Shown here piece by piece: positions 54,476 through 56,119 of a stretch of DNA of 56,119 nucleotides. This DNA is from Helicobacter bilis ATCC 51630 (GTDB taxonomy: Bacteria > Campylobacterota > Campylobacteria > Campylobacterales > Helicobacteraceae). Under the pieces are notes generated by a model that saw nothing but the letters and a program-made list of their open reading frames with translations, did no database searches and had not been told where the DNA came from. The translations under genes were made by a program, and so were the position numbers. The stretch lies in contig NZ_JMKW01000011.1 of the NCBI RefSeq assembly GCF_000686565.1, positions 1 to 56,119 on the forward strand, written 5' to 3'. Positions within the stretch are counted from its first letter, which is position 1, and each line of letters opens with the position of its first letter.

Positions 54476-55674
54476 ATGAAAGTAGTTATTAAGAGAGCAT
54501 TAAAAGTTCTACTTGGTGAAAAAAGAGCAACACATCTGTTTTTTATGACAAGAAGAGGTATTAGAAACCTTGAAATCACAAAGTTTGTTATAAAAATCGC
54601 ATACGGCAAATACATTGGGGGGGGCAAACGCCTTGTAAAAATCAAAGCCCACAGCAACCCCAGCATGATAACCAAACGCAATATAATACAGAATCCCACA
54701 AGATCATCTACAACATACTTCATAACAAGCAAAAGATAGTAGCTAAATCTGCTATAAACCACTCCCACACAACCCAACTAGATAACAATCCATACAATGA
54801 GCCAAACGACAAACAAACTAGCCCCAAAGACACGCTAAACTTAGAAAATGACAAACACATAAAAACCAAGTCAAACACCACAGAAAATAACCCATTAAAC
54901 CATCCGCCGCTTGTTGTGAGTATCACTTCTTTCCCTGCAAGGATTGGTTACCTTCATCATACATTATTTTCAATCTTTCAACAAAACTATAAACATTTTA
55001 AAGTCGCAGTATTCTTAAGTGAAGAAGAGTTTCCAACTCACAATATCCCCTACATTCTTAGAATCTTTGCCAAGCTAGACCTAATCACCATTCATTTCGT
55101 GCAAGAGAATCTGCGTGCATATAAAAAGCTATTCTATACGATAGACCTCTATCCGCAACATTTAATTATCACCATTGATGATGATCAAATGTATGATCCT
55201 AGCCTTATCTCTCTTTTGCTCACTTCTTATAAGAAGTATCCAAATTGTATTCACGCAAATATGGTATATGATGATTTGATAGCAGATATGCTTAATGTGC
55301 CATTTTCGCAATATCAGCCAATCATCAAAGAGGACTGCCCGCACTTAGCCCTTGCTGGTGTTGGCGTCTCTGGCATTCTCTATCCACCAAAAAGCTTCCC
55401 TAACGAGTTTTTTAACATTGGGAATATCCGCCAACTTTGTCCTTATAACGATGACTTATGGTTTTTTATTATGAGTGTGCTAAATGGTGTAGAAAAAGTG
55501 CTTATCAAAGGTAGTCTAGACCACCCTAAAGAATCTAGTGTAGCTATTAGCGAGACACCAAATCTCTGGGAGATTAACTGCACACAAAAACGCAATTATG
55601 ATCAACTAGAAGCTTTATTTAAGGCATATCCACAGGCAAAAGAGAGACTTTTGGAATCCTTAGTCTATAATTAG
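54476..55674 (+). CDS. Glycosyltransferase-like protein, phase-variable, OFF in this assembly
   Basis: ATG 54476 behind AAAGGATAAAC gives MKVVIKRALKVLLGEKRATH, LFFMTRRGIRNLEITKFVI and YGKYIGG before a G8 tract (54617-54624). In the present frame it ends at 54739. With 9 (or 6) G it continues through a Gln/Asn/His-rich linker of about 100 residues into PPLVVSITSFPARIGYLHHTLFSIFQQNYKHFK, a glycosyltransferase-type start, then TIDDDQMYDPSLISLLLTSY (DDD metal/nucleotide motif) and GVSGILYPPKSFPNEFF. About 399 residues when intact. Likely builds LPS or another surface glycan in the cytoplasm. The donor and acceptor are unknown. Confidence 0.75.
54617..54624 (+). repeat. Poly-G tract (8 G) in the glycosyltransferase gene
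   Basis: The shortest of five tracts. The 8-base run follows ATT; 9 or 6 bases would join the N-terminal frame to the catalytic frame. Confidence 0.8.
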
Positions 55675-56119
55675 ATTATTGATTGAAGATTAAATGACTA
55701 ATATTTTAAACGATAAACTATTATTATGAAATTTATATAAATACAAAGAAGTCTTATAATGTCATAAAAAAAGTAAAAACTAAAAAAGTGTTTTGCCTAC
55801 CTTAACATGACAAGCTATAGAAAAGCTAAAATAAGCTTAATAGTAAGCCAAATGGGCTACATTCCAAAGTTTAATTTTCAAGTTTTAGGTTGTTGATTCT
55901 AAAGATTTAGAATCATGAGTGAGTTTTTTTACATGTATCTCAACATGGTAAGGTTAAAAATGAAAAACAAGTTAAAAAATAGTATCTATTGGCTATGCAA
56001 AACACAGCATAGTAACTACAACTCATAGTGCCAAAAGCTATGAGATTATCTCTTAACTTTGTCATGTTAAGACTATGTCAAAACACCTTGTATAGAATCT
56101 AGCGCATGAGATTCTATTT
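55675..56119. other. Terminal gap with a pair of inverted repeats
   Basis: No gene of credible length. CTTAACATGACAAG (55801-55814) and CTTTGTCATGTTAAG (56057-56071) are near-exact inverted copies about 240 bases apart, and CTCAACATGGTAAGG lies between. The A-rich middle has only a 22-codon frame near 55960. No function assigned. Confidence 0.5.

Overview
The window looks like chromosome of an enterohepatic-type Helicobacter (Campylobacterota). The evidence is low GC, the gene order nif3 - flgZ - waaA (the same neighbours as HP0959-HP0957 in H. pylori as I remember it), several Helicobacter-style outer-membrane proteins, a Cys-rich Sel1 (Hcp-like) protein, malate:quinone oxidoreductase, PurS/PurQ as separate subunits, and long G/C homopolymers inside surface-related genes. 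The species cannot be fixed from sequence alone. I see no insertion sequence, prophage, CRISPR array or rRNA. Four tRNAs are present: Ser-GCU, Pro-GGG, Gln-UUG and initiator Met-CAU.

Layout. 0-2.1 kb: chemoreceptor split by a one-base frameshift. 2.3-6.2 kb: minus-strand, translationally coupled surface-metabolite cassette (HAD phosphatase, nucleotidyltransferase-kinase fusion, second nucleotidyltransferase, radical SAM/SPASM enzyme) with two poly-G tracts, both in frames that break the protein. 6.4-9.7 kb: tRNA-Ser, tRNA-Pro, purS-purQ, Sel1 protein. 10-14 kb: mqo with a metal-type ABC ATPase, eno, and rpmH without rnpA. 14.6-18.3 kb: four overlapping outer-membrane-protein genes. 18.5-22.7 kb: YihY/BrkB membrane protein, MORN-type protein, small periplasmic protein, msbA. 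22.9-27.6 kb: an SxtI/SxtJ-like carbamoylation locus whose carbamoyltransferase and SGNH hydrolase are both interrupted. 27.8-36.2 kb: ribA, a broken MORN gene, valS, a PilM/N/O-like trio, ribBA, tRNA-Gln and tRNA-fMet. 36.5-44.5 kb: orphan HsdM-HsdS-like fusion, trpGD, a porin-like gene with a T13 promoter tract, yebC, mrp, dapE. 44.6-48.4 kb: a PagL-like lipid A deacylase gene (nonsense codon plus G19 tract), nif3, flgZ, and waaA with a repeat-derived insertion. 48.5-53.9 kb: acpP-fabF-accA and metY-metA. 54.5-55.7 kb: glycosyltransferase broken by a G8 tract.

Two themes stand out. First, five G/C tracts (11, 14, 16, 19 and 8 bases) each interrupt a cell-surface or metabolite-modifying gene. 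In all five the downstream part of the protein is in frame only if the tract length is a multiple of three, so all five are OFF as assembled. The targets (nucleotide-activated donor synthesis, carbamoylation, lipid A deacylation, glycosyl transfer) suggest combinatorial switching of one cell surface. Second, short palindromic repeats have entered coding sequence in frame. Two copies of a roughly 124-bp hairpin element lie in opposite orientation inside the carbamoyltransferase gene, partial copies lie nearby, and a related core upstream of metY has compensatory changes in its stem. A different repeat family has lengthened waaA by roughly 110-120 codons. Several single-base lesions could be assembly errors, and read-level checks are named for each.
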